DNA of 64,000 bases from Candidatus Tayloriibacteriota bacterium (GCA_016215405.1 JACRJQ010000007.1:124001-188000); one strand, 5' to 3'. Positions 32,590 to 41,708 are shown, numbered from the stretch's first letter. Program-made: numbers and translations. The notes: generated from the sequence alone by a model not told the origin.

Positions 32590-33448
32590 AATCCCTCTCT
32601 ACGACAGAGCCGTCGGAGACGAACACCACCGTGCCTTCCTCTCCTGTCATAAGGACCTCGGCTCCTACGCCCTCGAATATATCAAGAACCTCTCTGTGTG
32701 GATGCCCGTACCTGTTCTGCGCGCCGGCAGAGATCACCGCGTATCGAGGCGAGACGGCGCCGACGAATCCCAGACCCGAGGACGTGCGGGATCCATGATG
32801 CCCTGCTTTCAGCACGTCGCTTCGCAGCCTCGACCCGTCGAGCGAGACGAGGCGCGCCTCGACCTGCTTCGGAGAATCGCCCGTAAGCATCACAGAGGTT
32901 GAGCCGTATCTGAGGGCGCCGACGATGGAGGCGGCATTTGTCTCGGAACGGGAGACGTCTCCGTCAGGAAAAAGGATATCGAAATAGGCGCCGTCGCCGA
33001 AGTTTATCCTCATTCCCCTTCTCGCGATGATGCTCTCGACGCCTTTTTTCTGCCTCACCCTCGAAAGCTCGTCATCTATGCTGTTTCCAGACTCGACTCC
33101 CGGCTCGAGAAAGACGCCCACATCGTAGCGAGAAAGGACGTCAGGCAGCCCTCCTATATGATCAGCGTCGGGGTGCGTCTCGAGAACGACGTCTATCGAG
33201 CGATCGTGCCAGGGCATGGCTTCAGAGAGCCTCCTTATGACCGACCTCGACGGGCCTCCGTCGACGAGCATGTCCCGACCGGACGGCGTGCGCACATAGA
33301 CGGCGTCGCCCTGTCCCACGTCGAGGAAGTATACGAAGAGGCTCCCTCTAACGGAGCCCTTGATAGAAGCGAGAGACACGGCCAAAGCGCCGCAAAGAAG
33401 CGTAAAGAGTGCCCATCTGTGAGCGTTTCGGAGCGTGCTTTGCGTCAT
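32588..33448 (-). CDS. ComEC-type metallo-beta-lactamase domain protein (separate gene)
   Basis: The 286-residue protein has an N-terminal membrane segment (WALFTLLCGALAVSLASIKG), then the ComEC/Rec2 C-terminal MBL domain: VYFLDVGQGDAVYVRTPSGRDMLVDGG, ETHPDADHIGGL, SVMLTGD and LKAGHHGSRTSSGL. These keep the usual metal-binding Asp/His. In ComEC this extracellular domain is thought to degrade the non-transported strand during DNA uptake. Here it is a free-standing anchored protein, 1.6 kb from the comEC channel gene. Its 5' end overlaps the ATP-grasp gene by 101 bp in another frame. Confidence 0.88.
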   Translation of the reverse strand: MTQSTLRNAHRWALFTLLCGALAVSLASIKGSVRGSLFVYFLDVGQGDAVYVRTPSGRDMLVDGGPSRSVIRRLSEAMPWHDRSIDVVLETHPDADHIGGLPDVLSRYDVGVFLEPGVESGNSIDDELSRVRQKKGVESIIARRGMRINFGDGAYFDILFPDGDVSRSETNAASIVGALRYGSTSVMLTGDSPKQVEARLVSLDGSRLRSDVLKAGHHGSRTSSGLGFVGAVSPRYAVISAGAQNRYGHPHREVLDIFEGVGAEVLMTGEEGTVVFVSDGSVVERD

Positions 33449-34184
33449 CGAGCGATAGAGAATAGAGCTCTTGTATAGAGGCGTCGCCGTTCTTCGCGAT
33501 GAATCCCTCGTACGAAGGTCGCGTGTTCGCCTCGAGGAAGTAAAGATCCCCGCCCTTTGATTCTATGAAATCGAGAGAGCCCCAGGAGACAGGCAGGCTC
33601 TCGAGGATCTTGTCGGACGCCGAAAAAAGACGAGAGGCCGAGGCCCTGTCGAGGCGGTCGAACTCGCCTCGCGCATAAGCAAAGACAGGGGCGCCCGCCG
33701 CGAGCGCGACCCGATATTCGAACTTCGGCTCCACATACTCCTGCACGAGAGCGATATAGTCGTAATACCGCGAACCTTTATCGAAGATACGCTCGAAGCA
33801 TTTTCTGAAATCTGTCTCGTTCTCGGCAAAGAATACGTTGTGTCCCCTCTCGCCCTTATTCATCTTAACCATGCGAGGATAAAGGAAATCTAAAGACTTT
33901 TTGACGATCTCGTCGAGGGATTTCGCGTTACAGAGCTCGGGATGTCGGCCGCGCGGATCGAGGAACTCCCTGGTATCAGGCATCCGCGTCTTCCCCTTGA
34001 GGATCTCGTGCACCGCCGCTTTGTCCTGACAGAGGGCAGAGACGGATTCGTCGTTGAAAGGAGTCGTGGCGCGTATAAACGGGGCGCCTCCGACGATAAG
34101 CGCGTCGGCGAAAGAAGCGATCTCTTGGTACGCGACGCCGCGCTTTTCCAAGAGGGACCTGAGCGCTCTGATATGGGGATGCAT
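33348..34184 (-). CDS. ATP-grasp family protein
   Basis: The 278-residue protein has the ATP-grasp order: KAAVHEILKGKTRMPDTREF near residue 60, YPRMVKMNKGERGHNVFF (nucleotide lysine and Gly-rich loop, about 100-120), IALVQEYVEPKFEYRVAL, and the magnesium-binding end SLDFIESKGGDLYFLEANTRPSYEGF. It resembles RimK-like ligases, but the substrate is unknown. A TACAAT box 6 bp before the ATG predicts a leaderless mRNA. Its last 101 bp overlap the start of the MBL gene. Confidence 0.85.
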   Translation of the reverse strand: MHPHIRALRSLLEKRGVAYQEIASFADALIVGGAPFIRATTPFNDESVSALCQDKAAVHEILKGKTRMPDTREFLDPRGRHPELCNAKSLDEIVKKSLDFLYPRMVKMNKGERGHNVFFAENETDFRKCFERIFDKGSRYYDYIALVQEYVEPKFEYRVALAAGAPVFAYARGEFDRLDRASASRLFSASDKILESLPVSWGSLDFIESKGGDLYFLEANTRPSYEGFIAKNGDASIQELYSLSLDDAKHAPKRSQMGTLYASLRRFGRVSRFYQGLR

Positions 34185-34246
34185 CTGGGGATTGTATCAA
34201 AAACAAAAGCCTCCGGGAGGAGGCTCGGAAAGATCCTTGCGAGGGA

Positions 34247-34429
34247 TCAGTGGCGAAACGACAAGCCGACGTTCGCCGCGATATGCGCCGCTACCCCCGA
34301 AGGGATGAGGATGAGGGCGATATCGACGAAGGATCGGGTGTCCGTCGCTTCGCCGATAAGGCCGCAGGCGAAGCCTACGAGCGCGCAGAGGATCGAACCT
34401 AACGAGAGCTTTACGAGCGTTCTATTCAT
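34247..34429 (-). CDS. Small two-helix membrane protein
   Basis: The 60-residue product has two hydrophobic segments, LGSILCALVGFACGLIG and FVDIALILIPSGVAAHIAANVGL, joined by a polar turn. No family is recognised. An AGCCTCC-GGGA-GGAGGCT hairpin (about 34208-34225) lies 22 bp after the stop and may be its terminator, which supports a real gene. Confidence 0.5.
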   Translation of the reverse strand: MNRTLVKLSLGSILCALVGFACGLIGEATDTRSFVDIALILIPSGVAAHIAANVGLSFRH

Positions 34430-34525
34430 GGGATGGAGGGTCGGGGCTCCGCTAAACCTTACTCCTTAGCCCTCGCGCGGGCAAGGGTGGTATACTCTTT
34501 CCATTATCGGCGCTCAGAACAATCT

Positions 34526-35113
34526 ATGAAAAAATTCGAAGAAAGGAAATTCGACATACCGGAGCTCAAGGGCATCTCGCGAAAGACCGTCGAGGAGCAC
34601 CTCAAGCTCTATTCGGGCTACGTCAATCATCTCAACCTCATACATGAGATCGTCGAGAACCAGTCGAACCCCGAATACGCTCGCAGGGAGGCATATCGCA
34701 GGCAAGGATTCGAATACGGCGGCATGAGGAACCATGAATATTATTTCGCCCATTTCGAAGGCGGGCCGAGACCGCTCTCGCAGGGCTCGATCCTCGAAAA
34801 AAAGATCGCGGAATGGTGCGGAAGCCTCGATACCTTCAAGAAGATCTTCTCGAGCCTCGCGACTACCCGCGGGATAGGTTGGGCGATGCTCGGCTACGAC
34901 AAGAAAGCCGACACTCTCATCCAATACTGGGTAGACGAGCAGCATTTCGGGCACCTCCCCGGCGTGGCCCCTATCATCTGCCTCGACATGTGGGAGCATT
35001 CGTTCGTCGCGGACTACCAGCCTTCGGGAAAGAAGGCCTACATCGAGGATTTCTTCGCGAACCTCAACTGGCAGACGGCTGAGAAGAACCTCTCCGACGC
35101 CATGCGCGGATAA
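34526..35113 (+). CDS. sodA: Iron/manganese superoxide dismutase
   Basis: It converts superoxide to peroxide and oxygen. The 195-residue protein has YVNHLNLIHE (first ligand His near 31), RNHEYYFAHFEGG (second His), GSGW-like TTRGIGWAMLGYDKKADTLIQY, and the ligand pair Asp/His in CLDMWEHSFVADY. Length is normal. The ATG at 34526 gives MKKFEERKFDIPELKGIS, a standard start; the TATACT box at 34491-34496 leaves a 22-nt leader. It overlaps the 3' end of the convergent comEC gene by 50 bp. Metal choice cannot be told. Confidence 0.93.
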   Translation: MKKFEERKFDIPELKGISRKTVEEHLKLYSGYVNHLNLIHEIVENQSNPEYARREAYRRQGFEYGGMRNHEYYFAHFEGGPRPLSQGSILEKKIAEWCGSLDTFKKIFSSLATTRGIGWAMLGYDKKADTLIQYWVDEQHFGHLPGVAPIICLDMWEHSFVADYQPSGKKAYIEDFFANLNWQTAEKNLSDAMRG

Positions 35114-36530
35114 GGGATGCGGCCATAAAGACATAGACGACGGCGAGCGCTCCCGCGCTCGCCGTCGCTTGTATGGACGCGAAGGGCACCTGCGCAAAGA
35201 CAGCGGCTACCCGGATCATGTAGGAAAGGACGAGGCTCGTGGCCCAGGCTAAAGGAAAGGCGATGGCCGAAGAGACGGAGCCTAAAGCTATCGCGCCGAA
35301 CCCTCCAAGCATCGCGTATGGCACGAAAGGCAAGACCAGGAGGTTCGTGACGAGAGAGATGAGCGAGACCTGCCCCATAGCGTGCATGAGGAAAGGCAGC
35401 ACAGCGACCTGCGTGCCCACTGTCGCCGCCGCCACCTCGCGGAGCTTGAACCTCTCCGTGACGAACCCGAGCCTCTCTAGCGCTAAAGGCGCTACGTAGA
35501 TGAGGCCGAGGGTCGCGAGGAACGAGAGCTGAAAAGACATGTCGAACGCGAGGATAGAGGGATTATGGAGGACCATGAAGAAAGCGGCTGTTATGAGGGC
35601 CCTCGTTATGTCGTAGCGCCTCGACGCCGATTTCGCCAAGAGCACGATAAGCGCCATGACCGAAGCCCGTACGGTCGTGGCGGAAGCGCCTGTCATAACG
35701 GCGAACAGAACGATGGAGAGCGCTCCCGCGGATCGCCCGAACGTCCGCGGAAGGAAGGAGAACGCCTTCATGAGGCTCTCCGCGACGATCGTCACGTTGT
35801 ATCCCGATAGGACGAGTATGTGGACAAGGCCAGCATCCTTGAAATCCTCGACGACGTCCTTCGGCAGAGAATCCTTTTCGCCCAAGAGGAGCCCACCTAA
35901 AAGCGACGATTCGGGTTCGGGAAATAGGAACTGCATCCTTTCGACGAACGACCGCTTCGCCGCATAGAGCGTCCTCAAAAGACCGTGGCCCTGATCCCGG
36001 CCCGAAAGCTCTATGTGGGGCATGAACATCGTATAGCGTATCCCTTCCTTAGCCAGGTAGGAGACGTAGTCGAATTCGGGCCCTCCTTCGTACGCCTCGA
36101 AATTGCGGGGCGACGAGAGCTTTCCTGAGGCCGAGAGCCGGTCGCCGTAGGAATAGAGAGGATATCTCGCGGCCGTGACGAGGACCCGATCGGGAGAGCT
36201 CTCAGGAGCGAAGCAGAATCTCTGGGCCGTGTCTCTCTCCTCGGGCTCCGAGCACACCGTCCCGCTAAGGCTCGCGACCTCTCCCACATGCGCGTCGAGC
36301 GGATGGCCGCTCTCGCCGAAACCTGCCATACGCAAAAAACCCGAACCGAAAGCGACGGCGCACAGAAGACAGAGGAGCAAAGGCTTCGCCCTGCCGCGAG
36401 ACGAGACGAGCGCGAGAGCGATGAGGAGGATGATGCCGGCCAAAAGCGGACCGCGGGAAATAGAGAGCGACGAAACGAGCACCCCGGCGAAAAAAGAGAG
36501 GGACGCGCAATAGAAAGACCGAGATGACAT
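35064..36530 (-). CDS. comEC: ComEC/Rec2 DNA-uptake channel protein, without MBL domain
   Basis: This is the inner-membrane channel for transforming DNA. The 488-residue protein has the N-terminal OB-like DUF4131 region (residues about 20-180) and the Competence core with HILVLSGYNVTIVAESLMKAF (about 234-254), matching the family HLLAVSGLHV motif, followed by many membrane helices. It stops after the last helix with no C-terminal MBL domain; that domain is encoded separately at 32588-33448. The two genes together make a split ComEC. Confidence 0.92.
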   Translation of the reverse strand: MSSRSFYCASLSFFAGVLVSSLSISRGPLLAGIILLIALALVSSRGRAKPLLLCLLCAVAFGSGFLRMAGFGESGHPLDAHVGEVASLSGTVCSEPEERDTAQRFCFAPESSPDRVLVTAARYPLYSYGDRLSASGKLSSPRNFEAYEGGPEFDYVSYLAKEGIRYTMFMPHIELSGRDQGHGLLRTLYAAKRSFVERMQFLFPEPESSLLGGLLLGEKDSLPKDVVEDFKDAGLVHILVLSGYNVTIVAESLMKAFSFLPRTFGRSAGALSIVLFAVMTGASATTVRASVMALIVLLAKSASRRYDITRALITAAFFMVLHNPSILAFDMSFQLSFLATLGLIYVAPLALERLGFVTERFKLREVAAATVGTQVAVLPFLMHAMGQVSLISLVTNLLVLPFVPYAMLGGFGAIALGSVSSAIAFPLAWATSLVLSYMIRVAAVFAQVPFASIQATASAGALAVVYVFMAASLIRAWRRRGSSQPSAS

Positions 36531-36609
36531 AAAGTGATTCTACCGAGGCGGGATAAAGGAAATATAAATTGGCGCGATGAGAGCGCCGGTGCTAAGGTGT
36601 CGAAGGACT

Positions 36610-36948
36610 ATGAATATCGAGATCACCCCTTCGGGATTCGGGATCCTGGCGATCTTGGCCATCGGAATCGCGCTGAGCCGCTATCAGAGGCGCCTCGAGC
36701 AGAGGGCCCGCAGAGAAGAAGCCTTCGACCTCTGGCTTGAGAAAAGCGAGGAGACGGGCGCTTGGCTCAAAGCGAATCCAGCCGCGAGCATCGACCATCC
36801 TGCCTACAAAGAGCTTGTCGCGCGAGAGTCCGAGGCTTTCGAGGCCTACCTCAAGAAAAAAGGGTCCGTTACGCCGGCAGAGAGCGCCGAGCAGGAACGG
36901 CTCAGGCGGCGCCTCTCGGGCATCGACACGCCGAGATCCCACGAATGA
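36610..36948 (+). CDS. Small membrane-anchored protein with charged coil
   Basis: The 112-residue product has an N-terminal helix (FGILAILAIGIALSRY, residues about 8-23), then a highly charged alpha-helical tail (RRLEQRARREEAFDLWLEK ... ARESEAFEAYLKKKG). No family is recognised. The ATG at 36610 is used because a TAAGGT box precedes it closely and the helix starts there. A hairpin terminator follows at 36951. Confidence 0.6.
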   Translation: MNIEITPSGFGILAILAIGIALSRYQRRLEQRARREEAFDLWLEKSEETGAWLKANPAASIDHPAYKELVARESEAFEAYLKKKGSVTPAESAEQERLRRRLSGIDTPRSHE

Positions 36949-36950
36949 CG

Positions 36951-36985
36951 CGAGCGCGAACCTTTAGGTTCGCGCTTTGTTTTAT
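36951..36985. terminator. Terminator between convergent genes
   Basis: AGCGCGAACC and GGTTCGCGCT form a 10-bp stem with loop TTTA, followed on the plus strand by TTGTTTTA. Confidence 0.8.
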
Positions 36986-37680
36986 ACCCCCCATTCTTTC
37001 TTGATCCGTCTTTCGTCCTCAGGCGAAACGGATTTCTTGAACCTCGCGCCCCGCACGCCCTTTACCCTCGCTTCGCATTCGGCCCACGTCTTATGGACCA
37101 TGAAGGCGCCGTCTACGAGAGAGAGATACGAATAGGCCTTGGCTGACGAAGACGGCTTTTTCTTCGAAGCTCCCGTTGTTGGGGAAGGCTCCGCATCGAG
37201 GTCGATGGTATATCCGTCTTTGGGTCCATGATAGAGGGCCACATCCGCTTTGTCGGCGAAACCTGTCGCTATCTCGTCGCACCTCTCGTTTCCCGGATGT
37301 CCCGCGTGCCCCTGCACATACCTCCAGTCTATTGAAAGTCCTTTAGACGCGAAAGAGAGCGCCTCCCACAAATCTCTGTTCTCGACGTCTTTCTTCGCTG
37401 TTGTCTTCCAGCCATTCCTTTCCCAGCCCTTCACCCACTGAGTTATGCCGTTGATAAGATATTTCGAATCGGTCTGGAGCACGATCTCGCTGTCGTCGAT
37501 GCTCTCATCTACATAGATAAGAGCGTTTATCGCGGCGGAAAGCTCCATCCTATTGTTAGTGGTGTGGTCCTCCCTGCCGCCGAGCTCTCTCACTTCGCTC
37601 TGCGTCCTCACGACAGCGCCCCACCCGCCTGGGCCGGGGTTGCCGCGCGAAGACCCGTCGGTGAATATGGTTATTGGCAT
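36982..37680 (-). CDS. rnhA: Ribonuclease HI with C-terminal viroplasmin-like domain
   Basis: It cuts RNA in RNA-DNA hybrids. The RNase HI domain (residues 1-140) has the DEDD set: FTDGSSRGNPGPGGWG, NNRMELSAAI, LQTDSKYLINGI and GHAGHPGNERCDEIA. After a Pro/Ser/Lys linker, residues about 180-232 (AYSYLSLVDGAFMVHKTWAECEARVKGVRGARFKK) resemble the Caulimovirus viroplasmin domain that binds hybrid nucleic acid. In eukaryotic RNase H1 that domain is N-terminal; here the order is reversed. A TATAAT box 7 bp before the ATG, inside the recJ 3' end, predicts a leaderless mRNA. Confidence 0.9.
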   Translation of the reverse strand: MPITIFTDGSSRGNPGPGGWGAVVRTQSEVRELGGREDHTTNNRMELSAAINALIYVDESIDDSEIVLQTDSKYLINGITQWVKGWERNGWKTTAKKDVENRDLWEALSFASKGLSIDWRYVQGHAGHPGNERCDEIATGFADKADVALYHGPKDGYTIDLDAEPSPTTGASKKKPSSSAKAYSYLSLVDGAFMVHKTWAECEARVKGVRGARFKKSVSPEDERRIKKEWGV

Positions 37681-37683
37681 CGG

Positions 37684-39411
37684 CTAGATTATATCAACTA
37701 TACGGAGCCTCAATTCAGGATAGTTCTTGAACGTCGACTTCTCGAGGTGGACGACCAGATCGATCAGAGCCTGCGGCGCGACATGCTTCGGCAGAGATTC
37801 CTTCGGAGCGAAGAATTGGATGGCGGTTACCTTTCGGCCGTTAAGGTCGCGGAAGGATATCTCCGTGTGATTGCCCTCCTTACCGAAGGACTTCACGGAG
37901 TCCACAAGCGCGCCTTTTATGAGGAAAAGAGGCTTCGGGTTCCCTGTGCCGTAGGGCGAGAGCTTCTCGATCTCTCGATAGAGGTTCCAAGAGACGTCTT
38001 CGAGCGATATATGCGCGTCCACGAGCTCGCGGGCGTCATCCTTGGCGAAAGCGAGCCCCTGCGCCGCTTTATCGAGCTTCTCTTCGAGGAAATGGATGGC
38101 ATCGTCGGCGACCTCGAACCCTCCCGATGCGGCGTGTCCGCCGTAATGAGCGAACGCCTCGGGGGCCCTTTGCATTATGGAAAGCACGCTCGCGTTCCCG
38201 CCCGAGCGCGCCGAGCCCTTTATCTTGTTATCTCCGTCCCTGCCCCACAAGAAGGCTGGTTTGCCGTATTCTTCGGCGAGCGTATTCGCGACGAGGCCTA
38301 ACAGCGACGGCCTCCAGAGCGGGTTCCCTATGACGATGACCTGCTTGTCCTCTATGTTCCTTTCAGAGAGCGCTTTTCTGATCTCCTTCACGAGGGAGGC
38401 GACGGTCCCCTTCCTCTCGTTGTTCACATGCTCTAGAGCGTCGGCATACGCGCCGGCGAGAGCCTCGTCTTCGGTCGATAGCAGATTGAACGCCGCGTCC
38501 GGCGCCCCCATCCTCGACGCGGCGTTTATGCGCGGAGTGAGGGTGAATCCTATATCGTCCTCGCTTATGTGCTCCCGCTTCACCCGAAGCTTCTCGAAGA
38601 GCTTCGAGAGCCCCGCCCGCGGCGTCTTTTTGAGGACCTTCAAGCCGTAGTATGCGAGCGTCCTATTCTCGCCCGTAAGAGGGACCATATCGGAGAGCGT
38701 GGCGATGCCCACCATATCGAGGAGCCATTTCTCCCAGCCCGGATTCACTCCGAATTCGGCGCCGTGCCTCTTGAGGAACGCTTGCACGAGCTTGAATATG
38801 ACGCCTGAGCCGCAGAGCATCTTCTCAGGATAGGAGCAGCCTTCCACCTTCGGATTGAGGATGGCGAACGCAGGCGGAAGCGTCTCATGGGCCTCGCCTG
38901 TCGCGCCATGACTGAGGGGCATGTGGTGGTCGGTCACTATGACGTCCATGCCGAGCTTTTGAGCGTGCGCGACCTCATCGAGGTTCCCTATGCCGCAATC
39001 GATGGTGATAAGGAGTGTCGCCCCTCTCTCTTTGAATCCTTCAATGGCGGGGAGATTGAGGCCGAACCCTTCATCGTGCCGGTGCGGTATGTAATTCTCG
39101 AAATTCGTGTAGCCTATCTTTTTGAACGCGTCATGGAGGACGACTGCCCCAGGGATCCCGTCAGCGTCGTAATCGCTGAAGATGACCGTCCTCTCGCCGG
39201 ATTTTACCGCCTTATAGAGCCGCTCGACGGCGCGATCCATATCTCGCATGAGGAAAGGGTCGTGGATGTGCCTGTCGTAGTCGGGAGAAAGAAACGCCTC
39301 CGCGTCGCTTATGGTCAGGACGCCCCGCGAAAGCAGGAGCGCCGAGAGCGTGTCCGAAAACGCCGAAAACGACTCTGGCTTCGCGGGTCTCTCTCGCAGG
39401 GCGTATCTCAT
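37684..39411 (-). CDS. recJ: Single-stranded-DNA-specific exonuclease RecJ
   Basis: This 5'-3' exonuclease works in recombination and repair. The 575-residue protein has the DHH-family motifs SDYDADGIPGAVVL (residues about 79-92), TLLITIDCGIGN, IVTDHHMP, and the DHHA1 domain with GSARSGGNASVLSIMQ and HYGGHAASGGFEV, then an OB-type C-terminal domain. It starts at ATG 39411, 6 bp after TAGAAT, so is probably leaderless. It is followed by rnhA after 3 bp. Confidence 0.95.
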   Translation of the reverse strand: MRYALRERPAKPESFSAFSDTLSALLLSRGVLTISDAEAFLSPDYDRHIHDPFLMRDMDRAVERLYKAVKSGERTVIFSDYDADGIPGAVVLHDAFKKIGYTNFENYIPHRHDEGFGLNLPAIEGFKERGATLLITIDCGIGNLDEVAHAQKLGMDVIVTDHHMPLSHGATGEAHETLPPAFAILNPKVEGCSYPEKMLCGSGVIFKLVQAFLKRHGAEFGVNPGWEKWLLDMVGIATLSDMVPLTGENRTLAYYGLKVLKKTPRAGLSKLFEKLRVKREHISEDDIGFTLTPRINAASRMGAPDAAFNLLSTEDEALAGAYADALEHVNNERKGTVASLVKEIRKALSERNIEDKQVIVIGNPLWRPSLLGLVANTLAEEYGKPAFLWGRDGDNKIKGSARSGGNASVLSIMQRAPEAFAHYGGHAASGGFEVADDAIHFLEEKLDKAAQGLAFAKDDARELVDAHISLEDVSWNLYREIEKLSPYGTGNPKPLFLIKGALVDSVKSFGKEGNHTEISFRDLNGRKVTAIQFFAPKESLPKHVAPQALIDLVVHLEKSTFKNYPELRLRIVDII

Positions 39412-39454
39412 GGAGCGTATTCTATCATGCGGCCTTCGGTGATATGCTTTACGC

Positions 39455-39814
39455 ATGACGGACTGCATATTCTGCAAGATAGCGGAGGGAGAGGTGCCAG
39501 CCTACAAGGTATATGAGGATGCCGAATTCTTGGCGTTCCTCGATATAAACCCGCGATCTCCCGGACACGCGCTCGTGATCCCGAAATCCCACCACCGCTG
39601 GGTCTGGGATGTGCCGAATGCCGGAGCATATTTCGAAGTCGCGAAAAAGATCGCCCTCGCCCAGAAAAAGGCATTCGGCACCGATCTTATCCTCTCGAGG
39701 ATCCACGGCGTAGACGTCGCTCACGCCCATATCTGGGTCTATCCTGACGAAGCAGTCAAAGGCGACAAAAAGGATCTCCCTGGAAACGCGGACAAGATAC
39801 AGAAAGCGCTTTAG
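39455..39814 (+). CDS. HIT family hydrolase
   Basis: This is a probable nucleotide hydrolase or transferase. The 119-residue protein starts DCIFCKIAEGEVPAYKVYEDAEFLAFLDINPRSPGHALVIPKSHH, the standard HIT N-terminus. The active-site segment reads VAHAHIWVYP: the first His and the catalytic middle His of H-x-H-x-H are kept, but the third His is Trp. Divergent from recJ by 43 bp and convergent with glmS, with no room for a long leader. Confidence 0.9.
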   Translation: MTDCIFCKIAEGEVPAYKVYEDAEFLAFLDINPRSPGHALVIPKSHHRWVWDVPNAGAYFEVAKKIALAQKKAFGTDLILSRIHGVDVAHAHIWVYPDEAVKGDKKDLPGNADKIQKAL

Positions 39815-39815
39815 G

Positions 39816-41633
39816 CTACTCGACCGTCACAGATTTCGCCAGATTCCTCGGCCGATCGACGTTAAGCCCGCGCGCGACCGCCGCGTAGTAGGCGAAAAGC
39901 TGCAAAGGCACGGCCGCGAGCGCCGGATACAGGCACTCGATGGTCTCTGGGATCTCGATCGTCTCTTTCGCTATCCGAGAAGCCTCCGCGTCTCCTTCTG
40001 TGACGAGGGCGATCACATCGGCGCCTCGGGCCCTCACCTCTTCCATATTCGAGAGCGTCTTTTCGTAAACGCTATCTCGAGGCGCGAGGGCGAATACGGG
40101 AAATGATTCCGATACGAGGGCCAGAGGGCCATGCTTGAGCTCCCCCGCCCCGTAGCCTTCCGCATGTATGTAAGAGACCTCCTTGAGCTTGAGAGCGCCT
40201 TCGTACGCGAGAGGCATCATGTATTTGCGCCCGATATAGAGCATGCTGCCGCTTTCTGCGTATCTCTTCGCGATGCGCTCGACGAGGCCTCTATTCGCGA
40301 GGATCCTCTCCATCTTCTCGGGCAACGCCGAGAGCTCCTCGAGCACTTCCTTTCTCCGAGAGGCTCCCAGATTGCGCTGCGAGCCCAAGAACAGCGCGAC
40401 GAGCGCGAGGACCGCCGTCTGCGATATGAACGCCTTCGTAGAAGCGACGGATACCTCGGGACCCGCGTGGTTATAGATGCCGGCATCGGTCTCTCGAGCT
40501 ATCGAGGATCCCACGACGTTCACGATGCCGAGAGTGAACGCCCCTTTTCGCTTCGCCTCCCTGACGGCTTCGAGCGTGTCCGCCGTCTCCCCTGATTGGG
40601 ACAAGGCGATAAGGAGGGTCTTCGGAGTGAGAATCGGCTCGCGGTAGCGTAGCTCAGAAGCGATATCGGCTTCGACTGGGATATCTGCCAGGCTTTCGAT
40701 GAGATATTTCCCTACGACACCCGCATAATAGGACGTGCCGCATCCCGCTATGACGACCCTCTCGATCGACCGAAGCCTCTCATCGTTCGATTCGAGGCCT
40801 CCGAGCTTCACCCTCCACCCGTCTTTCGCGATCCTTCCTCGGATGGCGTTCCTTAATACCTCAGGGCCCTCCATGATCTCTTTGAGCATGAAATGCTCGT
40901 ACCCGCCCCTCTTCGCCTCTTCTGCGCCGAAGGGGACCGTCTCTCCTTCGCGAGAGACCGCCTCTTTCAAGAAAGAGAATATCCGATGAGAATCGGCCGA
41001 CACGATAGCGACGTCTCCGTCTTTCAAGTAGACGACATCTCGCGTATGCCGAATAACGGGCGCGGCGTCCGAAGCTATGATCCTTCCTCCGCGCGCCACG
41101 CCTATCACGAGAGGGCTTCCCATCCTCACCGCGACCATCCTATCGGGCGCGTCCCTATGAGCGATCGCGAGGCCGAACGCGCCCTTAAGGACCCTCACCG
41201 TCTCGAATACCGCGTCCTCGAACGATGCGCCTCTCTCCATGGCCCTTTCTATGAGATGCGGCACGACTTCGGAATCCGTCTCCGATGCGAAGACCCTCCC
41301 TTCTCCCATGAGCTTTTGGCGGAGCTCTGAGTGATTCTCGATTATCCCGTTGTGGACCGCCCAGATCGACCCGCGACCCGTGTGAGGATGGGCGTTCGCC
41401 TCGGAAGGCTTTCCGTGGGTAGCCCAACGGGTATGGGCTATGCCGAGGTTCCCGTCAGGCATGAGAGCCGCCTTCTTCCTGAGGTTCGCTACCGGTCCTA
41501 CCGCCTTTATCGGTCCGGCGCCCGCGATATAGAGGCCCGCCGAGTCGTAGCCTCGATACTCGAGAGCCTCGAGGCCGTCGAGGAGGACGTCTTTCACCCT
41601 GTCTTTGCCTATGTATGCAATGATCCCGCACAT
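39816..41633 (-). CDS. glmS: Glutamine-fructose-6-phosphate aminotransferase (isomerizing)
   Basis: It makes glucosamine-6-phosphate from fructose-6-phosphate and glutamine, feeding cell-wall precursors. The 605-residue protein has the N-terminal nucleophile Cys2 (MCGIIAYIGKDRVKDVLLDGLEALEYRGYDSAG), HTRWATHGKPSEANAHPH, and two SIS domains with GCGTSYYAGVVGKYLIE and SQSGETADTLEA, ending PRNLAKSVTVE. The length is standard. No glmS ribozyme is apparent: the space upstream to pgk is only 75 bp and holds a terminator. Confidence 0.96.
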   Translation of the reverse strand: MCGIIAYIGKDRVKDVLLDGLEALEYRGYDSAGLYIAGAGPIKAVGPVANLRKKAALMPDGNLGIAHTRWATHGKPSEANAHPHTGRGSIWAVHNGIIENHSELRQKLMGEGRVFASETDSEVVPHLIERAMERGASFEDAVFETVRVLKGAFGLAIAHRDAPDRMVAVRMGSPLVIGVARGGRIIASDAAPVIRHTRDVVYLKDGDVAIVSADSHRIFSFLKEAVSREGETVPFGAEEAKRGGYEHFMLKEIMEGPEVLRNAIRGRIAKDGWRVKLGGLESNDERLRSIERVVIAGCGTSYYAGVVGKYLIESLADIPVEADIASELRYREPILTPKTLLIALSQSGETADTLEAVREAKRKGAFTLGIVNVVGSSIARETDAGIYNHAGPEVSVASTKAFISQTAVLALVALFLGSQRNLGASRRKEVLEELSALPEKMERILANRGLVERIAKRYAESGSMLYIGRKYMMPLAYEGALKLKEVSYIHAEGYGAGELKHGPLALVSESFPVFALAPRDSVYEKTLSNMEEVRARGADVIALVTEGDAEASRIAKETIEIPETIECLYPALAAVPLQLFAYYAAVARGLNVDRPRNLAKSVTVE

Positions 41634-41678
41634 GCGATATATAAGGCGCGCCGAGGAGAAATGGTTTCAGATAGACGC

Positions 41679-41706
41679 AAAAGCCGCCCGAAGGCGGCCT
41701 TTTCTT
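41679..41706 (-). terminator. Terminator after pgk
   Basis: AAAAGCCGCC pairs with GGCGGC and a T-rich tail across a 4-nt loop, ending at the pgk stop. It separates the tpiA-pgk unit from glmS. Confidence 0.75.
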
Positions 41707-41708
41707 TT

